Source: Isoetes taiwanensis (taxonomy: Eukaryota; Streptophyta; Lycopodiopsida; Isoetales; Isoetaceae). From it: DNA of 64,000 nucleotides. The notes beneath the pieces were generated by a model. It was given only the letters and a program-made list of their open reading frames with translations, was not told the DNA's origin and did not search any database. Position numbers and translations under genes: made by a program. The stretch lies in assembly GCA_021234155.1 (NCBI GenBank), contig JAJEKV010000003.1:34457166-34521165 (forward strand), in the 5' to 3' direction. Shown in pieces: positions 32,424-44,042 of this stretch. Position 1 is the stretch's first letter; each line of letters begins with the position of its first letter.

Positions 32424-34285
32424 CTAACAATGTGTGTTTAGTCTCGTACACCTAAGAACATAAAAGTCAACTCCCTCATCATCTTCTGGATGTGCATTTA
32501 CAGCAAAGTTATCTCCAACTTCTAGAAGAGAACTAAGGTAATCTACTTCTTCATCTTCTTCTTCTTCATCTTCTTCTTCTTCCCCACGACTAATTCTTTG
32601 TGGATGTTTCTCCGACCTTGAGAATTCATCTTTGGTTTTGGTTACTTTGTGAGCCATGCTCCCAAACGTGCTTTTGTTGTTGCAATCATCCCTTTTACCA
32701 TGAAAGCAATAGGAACAATAGCAAGAGAGGCACCTCAAAGCAACTTTTGCGGGGTTCTTTTGTCACATGGTCTGATGCAATGAAGTTTAGAGCTCCCACG
32801 TAGTGTTTTCCCACTCCTTCCTTTCAGATTTGTCTACACTTTGGGGATCAATATGCCAAAAGAACCCGCAATATAAAACAGATTCATGCAACTTCAAATC
32901 TAAGAAAAATCTAAGAAAAACAAGAATTTACCTTCTTATATGAGGGTCTGGTGGATTGTTCATCATGTACCAGTTCATGAAATCGACAATGTCTTTGGCA
33001 CACTCCAATTTCCAGGACTCATACTTCAATTGCTCTCTTGCCAAAACCCTTTTCAATATTGCACCTTGTCCATCATGTTCTTGTGCCAGTGGCAAGATTG
33101 TGCCTCCCTCTGAATTTTAAACTGTAATTTTCAGCAAAAGTCAATTACGAGAGACAATTGCATCTTCGGGAAAGGTATCCAAACACGTCCCGAATTGCTT
33201 TTGCTTTGCCATTAATGCCACATAATTGTGTGTGACAAATTGTACCATTGTCTTGGAGGCATGCTTCATGAACTGGGGCAGACTCTCGTTCTTGTATGCA
33301 AGTCTTGTTACTTTTGTTGGTTTCCTCCCTCCCATTTTTTTTCTTGGTAGTCTCCTTCATGTATCCAACTTCTTGGCCGATTTCGGACCATGAACATTTC
33401 ATGGGTTTGAAGTTTGTTTAAAAAGCTTGTCTGCGAGCACAATTTAATTAAGTCAAACGAGAATACCTTTTCAAAATTTGTTTCCATTCCACCTTGTGTC
33501 AGTTTCCATCTTCTCCTTAGGACAAAAAAGCAAACCTGTTTATAACACCACGATTAAAGTTCTTGGCGGTAATATCTTTAAACATCATAACATTGAAGAG
33601 ACAAACTTAAGAGTATCTTTTCAGCCCACAATCTTTGCATGCCAACTCTGAGACATTGATGTTTTGTGCCATTCTTCATCTTCTTCTTTAGAAGCGGACC
33701 ATTTGCCTCCAAAATCACTAGTGGATTTATAAACATGGTTCTTGGCACTACAAAAGTTACCATCACCACAAACAAACACAATTACAATTGCATTCTTTGT
33801 GCACCCCATTTGGATCTGTTTCGATTTTGTTGAGTGCTTGCATCACATACTCAAAGTGCATGTGCTATTGGCGACATGAGGTCTCTTTCTTTTAAACGCC
33901 TCACAAAGATGGCTTCCAGCACAATTCAAATGTCTTATTTGTGAAATCTTCAATTCATTGAATTCCTTTTTGAAGGCCATGTAAAATTGCAACTATAAAC
34001 AAAGGTAAATCTGAGTTCAAAAAAAAATTAAAAGCAACAATATAGTAAAAGCGAGAACAAAGCGGTAAAACATATAAAGCATAATAATTACGAGAAATTT
34101 CAAAGCAGTTGTATTGGATGATCAATTTTTTCACCATCTTTTTGTAACAAACTTTCTCACATGCTTTACGTATGGTGAGACTCTTGTGTTTTCTGTCAGA
34201 ACTTGTAAAGCGAGAATTCTTAACCTCATCGCTTATTGCATCCGATCTCTTTTTCCTTAAAACATTGACCACGGACCACATTTAT
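32424..34285 (-). pseudogene. Decayed multi-exon gene with DFAENY-like motif
   Basis: Minus-strand blocks in order: SDAISDEVKNSRF (34240), VIVFVCGDGNFCSAKN and KWSASKEEDEEWHKTS (33780-33640), SLPQFMKHASKTMVQFVTH and YVALMAKQKQF with TFPEDAIVS (33290-33145). A one-base shift then gives IDFA and ENYSLKFR. Next are KYESWKLECAKDIVDFMNW (33030-32950) and an acidic EEEEDEEEEDEEVDYLSSLL (32570-32520, shown in part) ending GVDFYVLRC. The DFAENY motif after a leucine/histidine-rich helix recalls an uncharacterised, possibly transposase-derived protein family with an RNase-H-like core. Stops and frameshifts between blocks mean it is broken or exonic pieces remain. Identity is tentative. Confidence 0.45.
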
Positions 34286-34361
34286 GTTCTACCATTACTA
34301 TTCTTCTGGTTGCTGCAATAAGAGATTTTCTTGATACATGAAGGAGGCATGCAACTGCAAA

Positions 34362-34820
34362 CACTACAAGGGATCAACGTAGATAATCGACATTTGTCCG
34401 TCGATTATCGACCTAAACAGTCGACAATCGGCCCGGTCAACGTCGATCGTCTACATTGACCATCAAACGTCGATCGGTGACCATTGAACGTCGATCATCG
34501 GCCTTTCGGTTGAGTGGCGTGTAAGCCTTTGGCCTCGTGGCATGCCTATCTGGTCGCCCGACTGACGGCGTGGGTCGCTTGGCGTGGCGTGGAGCGTCGA
34601 TCATCGGCGTTATTATCGATGATGACATGGCATGCGTGGCCGGCCGATGCCTCTCGTGGTCCCCAGCAACGGCGTGGGTCTTGGCGTGGCGTGGAAACGT
34701 CGATGATCGATGTTGTGTCGAGATGACGTGGAATGCGTGGTCTGGCCGAGGCCGACGTGGTCGCCTGCGTGGCATGCCTACGTGGTGTTGAACGTCGATG
34801 ATCGACGATGTTTTTGGCGG
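34362..34820 (+). mobile_element. CACTA (En/Spm) element left terminus and subterminal repeats
   Basis: The element opens with CACTACAAGGGATCAACG at 34362. CACTA is the diagnostic terminal motif of this superfamily. The next 450 bases hold at least ten direct and inverted copies of an ACGTCGATSATCGRC-type motif (for example near 34430, 34465, 34490, 34600, 34690 and 34795). These are typical of the subterminal repeats bound by the element's own DNA-binding protein. Coding remnants follow from about 37.7 kb. I could not find the matching TAGTG end to the right, so the right border is unknown. Confidence 0.85.
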
Positions 34821-35418
34821 GAACCCGAGAGGGTATTTATGTTCATTAGGGATTTTTTGAGATCATAAAAGGGCCTTCTAAGAATTGCTGACTAAGCTAT
34901 ATGAACTACCAATCAGAAAACAGAACTCGTAATCCATTATTAAAAGCGGTTATAACTAACTCAACTTTGGATCACATTTTTCTAGCATAAGTGTTGATGA
35001 GAAAAGTCCAAATGAGCTCTTGTTTGGTGCAATAGATAGATCTCATTGAGATCTTTCAAATCTTGGGTGGTTTTGCATATCTTTTTTAGCCCCAGGGGAT
35101 AGTAAAAAATAGTAAAAACCATATTTTTTGGAGTTTTGACAATCATAAGTGGCTAAAATATGTGCAAAGCACCTAAGCTTGGAAAGATATCAACGAGGTC
35201 TATCTATTTCACTAAACGAGAGCTCATTTGGACTTTTCTATCAATAGTTATGCTAGAAAATGTGATCCAAATCTATTAGTTATACGTTTTGCTTGATCGA
35301 CCCTGTCGAGCTCGATTTCCCGTTGGTAGTTCATTTATCTTCATTTGGCTTAGTTGGCATGTTTTGAAGGCCCTTTTTTAATCTCAAAAAAACCCTAATG
35401 GGTAGGTTGATCCAGATA

Positions 35419-35825
35419 CTGGTCAGCTCCATCCCGAATGGAGAGGACTATAGTATCGGGTTCAGGCCTACCTCAATCATATTGTCTATAAATTTTAAAA
35501 AAGTGTGGGGTAACTTGATCAAAGATGCACTGGCCGGCTCCATCCCGAATGGAGAGGACTACGTGTATCGGGTTCAGGCCTACCTCAATCATATTGTCTA
35601 TAAATATTACAAATTGTATGAAGGGTAGCATGATCAAGGTACTGGTCGGCTCCATCTCGAATGGAGAGGACTAGGTGTATCGGGTTCAGCCCCACAATTA
35701 GTGGTTGCTAAACATTACAATATGGGTTTAGGGTTGCATGATCAAGGTACTGGTCGGCTCCATCCTGAATGGAGAGGACTAGATGTATCGAGTTTAGGGG
35801 CCCTCAATCAAATTAGATCTAAAGT
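35419..35825 (+). repeat. Four 110-base tandem repeats with small hairpin
   Basis: Units start at CTGG at 35419, 35530, 35642 and 35751 (periods 111, 112 and 109). Each carries CTCCATCCCGAATGGAG, a hairpin-forming palindrome, then GGACTA and TATCGGGTT. A related single unit (CTCCACCTTGAGTGGAG, GGACTA) occurs at 63424-63450 in the second CACTA relative, so the motif belongs to the transposon family. The 76-codon frame here (35398-35628) only reflects the repeat. Confidence 0.9.
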
Positions 35826-37750
35826 CACATTAATACATTAAATTAGTTTTATTAATATTTTTGCTTGTAGTAAACAACATGGACAAACGTCGAACATTCA
35901 TGAACGTAAAATGCAACAAAAAGCCGCAAGATTGTTAAATGGCGATCGGTATAAAGATGTTACTCCAACAATTGCCACAAATAGTCCACTTAGACCCGGC
36001 GGTCCGAGAGTCTTCCCAGCGGCCTTTAGTGGCATGCACGAAAATGAATGCCGCCCGGCGATGTACTAGAAACATGTTTTCAATGATTGCCAACTTATCC
36101 TAATAAACTTTTTTCGCTTGTACTTGACAGAGCGGCTTTTATTGCAATTCTTGCGATGTGCAAAGGACAAATAAAACGGATGAGAAAGACTATCATCGAT
36201 CACGTTGATAAATACGTGAATGGTCGATAAATCCACCGCTCTCCCCGATGCACATGTCGGATATTCCAACGAGGTACGCTCAACTACTCTCACGCATTTT
36301 GAATCGACATCTCAACTTATTTTACTTGCATTTTCTTAGGAAGAAACGAGAATGAAGTGAGCTCGAAGCAATATGTAGATTTTGGGGCCATGTTGTCCTT
36401 GGAAGCAGATGATATTGACACCATAAATGCTTTCATAGAGAACCCGGCAAAAAGAAAGCCATCAACTTCTGCAAAGAGTATCCCATTACGTGATAGAACT
36501 CGGCGTGCGGTGGCGTATACGGTTCTAGGAAATAACAACGTTCACCACAATTGAATGTACTAGATCCCGTGGAAGAAAAATAGCATTCCACAGAACTAGT
36601 CCATTTGCTAAAGCCTTTTAGCATTTGGTGATCGTAAAAAATTGGTATATGGCCTAGAGGTAAGCCAATTATTTATGGGGAGCCATTTACATATTGGGGT
36701 AGGCGATTTCTTGATTAAAACTAGTCGTCCCCGTGCTGGTCCGGGATTATATATTATGACAAATATAAAAAGTCAAAGATGGCACGAGTGTTCCTTTGAT
36801 GCCATATGTAGGTCCCGAATACAACTTCGGAGGCTTGGCATAAATTGAGTAAGCACCGATTGGCGATGCTCATCTATGGCCTAAATTCTAATGCACGAAG
36901 AATAGCCGGACCCGATAACAAAGAAAGATTTGAAATACATTGATGGTCGCCCTCAATTACATGGAAACCTTTGTCGCTTTTATTAATGACTCTATCGAGA
37001 ATCCGAAGCTACCAATTGTGATTTCGCCGAGGCAAAAAGGACCAAGAAGATTTCTTTAGGCGGAAAATTGAAGGGAGATATATTATGGTAGATGCTATAA
37101 AGAGTCTTCGTGTTGGTGATGAATTGTTCATTCAAGATGAATACTGGTGAGACCAATACCGTAGGGTCTTTTGATGATGTACTTTCGAATTATAATTAAT
37201 ATAAGTTGTGTTGTCCTTTGTGGGAGTCTTACCATGTATTTAATTATTATTTTGTGGAATGAAATTATATGATTATTATCCTCAATAAGTGGCTTGCTTA
37301 AGACGTGGAAATTTATATTTCTTATATTACAACATGTTTAAGAACCCACCAAGCCACGCCTCAATGCATGTAACATATATTTTTTTGTATCCGGCAATCG
37401 GGCTGGGCGAGTGGATATGAGACCACATCCAAGCGTCACGAATTGGCGACATCAAGAGTCATTGCGGCTAGCGTAAATAGAATACATCGAGCAATATGGT
37501 ACAAACATCTCGGCACAACATATGATGAAGAGTACAACATCGAAGAGGACGAACAACGATGAAGACGACGAGCACAATGATGAAAACGACGCCGCCACAT
37601 GGAGGTTGAGGAACCCATGGCCGACATGTTAGATCGTTCGACCCGATCTTCGACAACGACCTCGACGAAGAAGCAAATACTCCTATTGACGGTCATGAAG
37701 ATTTATATGTAGGGGCAAATCAGATCTAGATTGGCAACATCTTTATTGAT
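35826..37750 (+). other. CACTA interior, 5' part without clear coding
   Basis: A splice-acceptor-like TTGCTTGTAG precedes an ATG at 35890. A matching arrangement (GGTTTTGTAG then ATG) is at 63582 in the second element. Short open stretches exist, such as MQQKAARLLNGDRYKDVTP near 35911. An acidic run YKHLGTTYDEEYNIEEDEQ at 37499 may belong to the transposase N-terminus. No complete protein is readable. Confidence 0.4.
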
Positions 37751-37754
37751 ATTA

Positions 37755-39430
37755 AACCTTCAAGCCAAATTCAAATGGAGCAACGCCAAAGTACGGCTTT
37801 GTTACGGTAAGTACACTTGAAATCACCAAGTTAATTGAATTCGTGATTGAATGAATGTATCCGTAAACAAAGACTTCATGCGGGTTATTACAAGAGAAAA
37901 TACTCCCACAAGGGAACACTATACCTAGGAGCCGCTGATGAAATAAAAACATATTGGCAAGTAGTGGTTTGGGATACCATAGGATTCATGCTTGTCCAAA
38001 TGATGACATGGTATATTATCCAAATGACATCTACAAGGACACAAAACGTGCCCTAAATGTGGTGCTTTGCTAGGTACAATCAGACGCAACCGGAAAGACC
38101 GTCCCGATAAAGGTGGTTCGCTACTTTCCATTGATCCCGCGCGATAAAGCTATTGTTTCGATGTGAGTCTCTAGCTTCGCCATGGGTTGGTGTGTTTGCT
38201 AATCGTCAAGTGACAATATGCTTCGTGTGGTTAGTGACCGCAAGCAATGGAAGCATATTGATGAAACATGGCGGAATTTGGAAGTGAGTCACGAAATCTC
38301 GATTAGGTCCGCAACGGATGGCGTTAATCCTTATGGACGCCAATTAACCGCATGGTCAACGTGGCTAGTGGTGTTAATCAACTACAATCTACCCCCATGG
38401 TTGCTAATGAAGACTAGCCATTTAATGGTTGTCTTACTAGTACCAGGACCTAAAAAGCCAGATACACTAGATCCATACCTCAAAATAGTTATTGATGAAC
38501 TTTTGGTACTGTGGAGTGTAGGTATTGAAGTTTATGATGTCTCAAGAGAACTCCATGCGGAACAAAGATTTACCTTGAGAGCAATCCTGATGTGGAAAAC
38601 GAGTGATTGGCCCGGTTTGTATGAAATCTCCGGACTCCAAGTGTCTGGATATACTGCATGCCACTTGTGTGGGTTTGAACAATTGAATTCATGCCGGTCA
38701 ACGGCATTGCACAAGAATGTCTATGCAAACTTCAGGAGATTCCTACCACTTGAAAATCGACTTCGATACGTAGGCCCAAGAGACAAACATTGCACTGAAG
38801 GACCTCCCAAAAGGTTGACAATGAAAGATTGGGGTAACCAATGGGATGCCGCAAACAAAGGAAAAAAAAAGTCATGAGAAGGACAAACAAGTCAGGGGAA
38901 TGAAGTGGAAATCATCCTTCTTCCTTCTACCATATTGGACAGAATTGAAGATCCATCATCTTCTTGATCCTATGCATATCTTCAAAAATGTTTCGTCGTC
39001 CATTTGGAGGCACGTCACAGGACGTAAGGACACAGATGCAGCGCGGGAGGGTCTACAAGAAGCTGGATCGAAGGCTAAAGCATGGCTAAATGTAGAAGAA
39101 GGAACAAGGCCACAGGTCGATTGGATCGTGTCTAGAAAAGGTATGAAGCCCGCTCGAGATGCGATCAAGGCTATAAAGACCTCACGATATATATGCATTC
39201 GTTGTAAAATGTTTTCGAATCGAAGGGGAGTTAACAGGGGTTGAAATCCCAATGATTGGCATAAGATGCTTGCGCGGTATGCTTCGCTCATTATCGTTAG
39301 TTTACATTGTATGTTACAAGTACTCTGAACGCAAACATAATTGCATTCGACATGTGCGCTTTGTTATGCCTATTGTTCTAAGAGGTCGTCTCGGCGACGG
39401 TCCACTACATGCAATATGTCTCCCTATCGA
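37755..39430 (+). pseudogene. CACTA TNP2-like transposase (Transposase_21), decayed
   Basis: Ordered matches to the TNP2 family are: LNLQAKFKWSNAK (37755), GLGYHRIHACPND (37963), VVRYFPLIPR (38110), then the open frame 38218-38877. That frame has WKHIDETW, RSATDGVNPYG, NYNLPPWLLMK, VLLVPGPKKPD, LRAILMWKTSDWP, ACHLCGF and RRFLPLENRLR. The next frame (38846-39244) has LPYWTELKIHHLLDPMHIF and KNVSSS. Near 39241 NPNDWHKML matches the family's GLKSHD-type motif. TNP2 cuts and moves CACTA elements in the nucleus. At least four frame breaks and a possible intron (GTAAGT at 37816) separate the pieces. The element is not autonomous as it stands. Confidence 0.9.
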
Positions 39431-39539
39431 GTTTTTCTAGGTTCGCATTGATTTTGAAATCACTTTATTTGACTTGATTTTGAACTCTCACAATTTGTTT
39501 TTTTTCCTATTGACATGTAGATGGATTATAAAAAAGAGA

Positions 39540-40060
39540 TTCCAACAATAGAAATTGCACATGCGAACTAAGGTGGTTGAAGCATGTTGTATGCTCGAGA
39601 AAGAATTCCCAACGAGTTTCTTAGACATACAAACTCACCTATTAGTTCACTTAGTGGATTTAAGTGGAGCTTGCAGGCACAACCAATCCCTAGGTGGATG
39701 TTTTTCATAGAACGATTTTTAAAGGTCCTCAAGGACTTTGTGCGCCCGAAGGCAAGGCCCGAGGGATGCATGGTCAAGGTTGGTTAGCCCGAGTCATTAT
39801 TCTATGTCACCGAGTTCTTAGCCGATCTACACCCCAATGCTCCACGATTATGGACCGATGAAGACAACCCGACTATAATTGAGAAGTTCCCCGAAGAAGA
39901 CCGCAAAGCAAATTTTTCACAATAGAGGAACAAGCGAAAGTCAATAAGTTTCTCATCTACAACTCCACTCACATGGAGAAATGGATAAAAGGTACGATGA
40001 AGCAAAAACAAAAAAAAAGAGATGATGAGAGAAGACGCTTATCGACAAAAGTATCGCGAA
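39540..40060 (+). pseudogene. DUF4218 region of CACTA transposase, decayed
   Basis: The frame at 39584-39787 reads ARERIPNEFLRHTNSPI and then PIPRWMFFIERFLKVLKDF and VRPKARPEGCM. RWM-ER-LK-KARPEG is the signature of DUF4218, which follows the TNP2 domain in plant CACTA proteins. After a stop, YVTEFLADLHPNAPRLW and YNSTHMEKWIK continue in other frames. Same strand as and just downstream of the TNP2 part. Confidence 0.85.
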
Positions 40061-40374
40061 ACAACCATTTCCAAATGATCTAGAGGCTATGCCAAGTGAT
40101 ATAAACAACTAGAGGCTGCAAGGGAATGCGGGCTAACATGTTTCTAGTGAAGAATTGGCATATACTAAAGGCGGTTTGCTTGTGTAAGGTGCAACTTTAT
40201 ATATAGTTATCATTTTCGTTTTGTTATTTTGAACGCTTTGTTTTCTTTCTTTATAGTATAATTCATATGCATCAATGTGGTCTTCTGGTGCTCACTTCGA
40301 CGGAAAAGCACGGATGAAGGAAAACGACTTATGATTGTGGCATATCAAAGAAAGTTTAGTACGGCTTTGCCGGA

Positions 40375-40780
40375 CCGGTAGTGCACTTCAAATCCAAATG
40401 GCCAATGTTGGAATGGATTGGAACTATTAAGACTATCATTGAGGTAGCGTATTCAAAGCAATGTTGTTTGATGTAGAATGGTTTGATCTTGTATGTACCG
40501 GTGCTCATGCCACGATACGCAAAGATCATAGTGGTTTGTATTCACTAGATTCGACTTCGCCGATATCGTGGTCAAGACACCTTCTAGGGGTTGAGCAATG
40601 TGAACATGTATGTTTACTTAGATTTAATAAATTTTATATATGCGAATACTAAATGAGCTAATGTAATAGAGGTTTGTAGGTCACCTTCATTCCGCATCCT
40701 TTGCAAGATACTTGGTGGTTTGTAATTCCGTGTAAGGCTCGCCTCCACAGATATTTGAAGGCCAAGAAGAGATGATGAAT
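40375..40780 (+). pseudogene. DUF4216-like C-terminal region of CACTA protein
   Basis: The frame at 40461-40652 reads MLFDVEWFDL, then a variable stretch ending SWSRHLLGVEQCEHV. About 40685-40765 reads FIPHPLQDTWWFVIPCK and ARLHRYLKA. The F-x-VEWFD and late cysteine/lysine pattern fits DUF4216, which comes last in CACTA transposase ORFs. The order TNP2, DUF4218, DUF4216 is as expected. Confidence 0.65.
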
Positions 40781-40910
40781 GAATATGGAGGCTAGACTAT
40801 TTTTATGATATGAGACCATCATTGTTTGAACTTGCAATTTGTATTAATATTATATTTTTTCACATATGAATAAGAAAATACTTTGACACGATTATTTGTG
40901 TATACTATAG

Positions 40911-41379
40911 GCAACTACAATTAACATTATTAACATAAACCATTGCATTTAACACATTTAAATTAAAATCCCCTTAAAACCCTTTGGTTTGGGTGCATAT
41001 TCACACCTGGGTTACTCCGGCAACGAGAGCTGTCCGGATGGGCATATTTACCCTTTTATTCCAAGATCTGGACCGTATATAGCGATCCTCGCTTGTGGGG
41101 TATGCATGTACAAGTTTTTGTATACTGTATATTAAGGTTTGCAAAATACTATAAGGTTTGAGAGAATGTACTTAATGGTGTTAATTTTATACATGTATTG
41201 TAAATGGGGCTCTCGCTGCCCTACGTAACCCCCCGTGTGAATATGCACCCAAACCAAAGGGGGTTTAAGGGGGATTTTAATTTAAATGTGTTAAATGCAA
41301 TGGTTTATGTTAATAATGTTAATTGTAGTTGCGTGTTAATTGTTATATTAAAAAAAATTTTGGGCCCTTCGGGCCCTAA
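40911..41379. mobile_element. Foldback (long inverted repeat) element
   Basis: The left arm 40911-41029 and right arm 41208-41332 are near-perfect inverted repeats of about 120 bases (for example CATTATTAACATAAACCA against TGGTTTATGTTAATAATG). The right end continues through TTTTGGGCCCTTCGGGCCCTAA, a GGGCCC hairpin. A related end lies at 61322-61520. It has no coding. Size and structure fit a foldback MITE. Confidence 0.85.
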
Positions 41380-43800
41380 CTAAAGCAAACATAAATAAAC
41401 TTTATGGGTGTAAACATTAATTACTAAAAAGCACAATAACATCAAAACAAACAAATTATTTCCATTGCATACCAATAGCCGCCCAAATATACGCAAACAC
41501 ACTGTTATAAAATGGGCAAGTAGATTCAAAGGCAACTTCAGAATAACAACCAGCGGATACAATAGTGTCATCAGTGGAGCAAGAAGCTGTAAGAGTTTTG
41601 GAGTGCATGGTAATCATTAGTTAAAAAGGGAGAAGATACACAGTAGAGTCCAAGTATTTAAATGCATTGCCAACTCAAATAAATACATTGTATGAACAAT
41701 AACCATATCCACTGCACTCAATGTGATTAAATTAATGTGATTAAATTAATGTTTCAACCTAATCGTAACAACTTACATTATGTTGTTCAACATTGAAAAA
41801 ATCCTTTGTACTCTTGCATTGATGTCTATACGATTCCAGACACCGTAAGAATGCCATGCATTGATATTTACATGTTTTTGTACATCAAATTTGCTATTTA
41901 AGTATAAAACTAAATTGTAGAATATTGACTTTTTTACCAAAGAAGCCACTGACAACCTCAAGTATACCTTTGTCATTCCCCGAACATAAGAGAAATACCA
42001 ACAAATGCCAACCGGACATGTGATCTGCTACCCAAAAATAAGGACCGATTCCCAACGCTACCGGTCTCCATACTAGCCAATCCTCCAAATAATTCCAACT
42101 CACATGTTGCAGCTTTGTACCTTCTTTTTTTTTTTTTTCCCGACCTTAACATTTGACTCCATGTTCTATCGTAGCTTAGCGCCAAACAATAAATCTCATC
42201 TCATTTCTCTTATCAAATGTTGTATGTCATATCAAGAATTATGCCAGAATCTGCAAATACTTAAAAAGAAAAAAAATTTGATGTACAATGTTGTGTTCTA
42301 GGTAAGATAATTATCCCTTTTAAAAACAAGGATAATAGGATCCAAAATTGAGGCTTACCGTGGTTTCTCTTTACATGGGCAATGTTTTCTCTTACATGGG
42401 CACCGGCCGAATATACCCGCCATACTCAAAGATCAAGAAGAGGAATAGAAACCATTTCATCCTTCGAGATTTTTAGCTTGGGGGCCTCCAATATATATCG
42501 TAAACCAGTCGCTTGTTTCCTTTATTTCTATAATTGATGTGTGTTCTCAAGACGCTTTGTAGAGAGCAATGCAAATCATCATGTCTATTATGGGCATCAT
42601 ATGTCATAGCTAACCAGATCTGAACTGGAAGTGCAAACAACATGGGTTACTAGTTACAAAGTCTAACAAATTCCATCTTCAAACTCCTCGCCATTTTGTA
42701 AGGAACAACACTTACCCATCCACCAAGAATTGACATAGCTGGAACATTTGTTAATGCACCCTCAAGAAATTCAACAGATTTATCATACATGCCTCTTCCA
42801 TAAGCTCAAGTGACCCATGTCAAACATCTTCTCTGCTTGTTTCCTTCTTTTCGTTTGCTCTTTTGCCCACAAGAAAGAACAAAGTGAGTACTAGATTAGG
42901 CTTAGTTTTGGGATGACTAAAAGACTGAACACAGTGGGAATGTTTGACTGCATGGCGAAACAGATAATCTAGCTAAATGAGAGAGGCTCAGAATTAAAAT
43001 AAGAAAGGTAAACAATGATGAAACTCATGAAAAAATAATCAGCCAGCACGCCATGAGTTTTAATTGCACCGTTTGCTTCTTCATCTTCAGAACTAATGCT
43101 GAAGCAATGTAATGCGGCCAGCCAGACGCAAGCACACTAAATGAGCATCTTCCTTTCGTTCAGATCCATCATTGCTGAAGCAATCCCGCCAATAAGCTTA
43201 TCATGCAAGAGCTAGAAGCAAAAAGGAGAGAGGAGAGAATCTATAAAGGAAATTAACGTTCCACTTATCTTGTAGTTCCATCGTTGTATGCCCATAGAAC
43301 CCATCGAAATGCAACATGAAATAGAAGGAAAATCGATCTGCAAAAAAAAATATAAAACAAAAAGAAAATTGATTCTGCAAAGGAATAGAGGCATGTTCGT
43401 ATCATTTTTTTCATTATCTACGAATACAAAACAAAAGGAAAATCGATCTGCAAAGGAATGGAGACTAGAGGCCTGGGAGTATAATTTTCACGATCTTAGT
43501 TTGAAGTCTCGTGCTCTTGATTACTTACGAGAACAGACCCATAATAATGTCGGAGCTTGCCATAGCTCACACCGGATAACCGCTACCTACGTAAACTTCA
43601 TTCCCTCATTTGCAAATTTTTAAGACAAACCTATTCCGCAACTGCATGGGCTTCACCTTCGACTGCAGAAGAAAGGGAGGCAGCTGGATATGCTAGATAT
43701 TGCAGCCGGATTCCCTAAAGTTCGATAATGCAGAAACATTTTTGCCTTGGCTCCACCAAGGCCTTTCCGAAACCCTTGTTCACGTTTTGTTTTTTTTCAC
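41380..43800. other. No supported gene
   Basis: AT-rich. Some minus-strand frames (41894-42185) are open but overlap one another and show no known motif. The frame at 43288-43623 repeats the phrase GGAAAATCGATCTGCAAA and is probably noise. Confidence 0.4.
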
Positions 43801-43806
43801 GAGAAA

Positions 43807-43865
43807 AGGGCTTTCATTATAAGCCCTTGGATCTTAATTCAAAGAGGGCTTTTTTTAAAGCCCTC
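43807..43865. repeat. Two adjacent hairpins
   Basis: AGGGCTT-TCATTAT-AAGCCCT (43807-43827) and AGAGGGCTT with TTTTTT and AAAGCCCTCT (43842-43865) are perfect inverted repeats 15 bases apart. They lie just outside the inverted repeat that flanks the satellite region. Confidence 0.85.
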
Positions 43866-43919
43866 TGATCTTAACCATTGAGAAGGATGAAACAAAATTT
43901 GCACAAATTGCATGTAAAA

Positions 43920-44042
43920 ACTTGGTGCACTCTAGATGTACTGATTAGTATGCCTCGTGTAATACGCCCATGAAATCATATGAAAACCATGCCAAAAAAC
44001 ATATAAAATCACAAAAAAAAACCCCTGTTATTTTGCTACATA
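43920..44042. repeat. Inverted repeat flanking satellite region, left copy
   Basis: The reverse complement of this segment matches 58905-59030, sharing GTGATTTTATAYG, TTTTTTGGCATGG, ATGATTTCATGGGCG, GGCATACTAATCA and ATCTAGAGTGCAC. The two copies face each other across about 14.9 kb of satellite and nested insertions, so they may be the terminal inverted repeats of one large element. Confidence 0.8.

Noticed and set aside
35398-35628. 76-codon frame with repeated SIPNGEDY peptide
   Set aside because: It is a translation of the 110-base tandem repeats, whose spacing is not a multiple of three across all units.
41344-41379. Helitron 3' end at the GGGCCC hairpin
   Set aside because: The hairpin directly abuts TAACT without the usual spacer, and the element has long inverted arms, which Helitrons lack.
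43288-43623. 111-codon plus-strand frame
   Set aside because: It is lysine-rich, driven by A-runs and a duplicated 18-base phrase, with no family resemblance.
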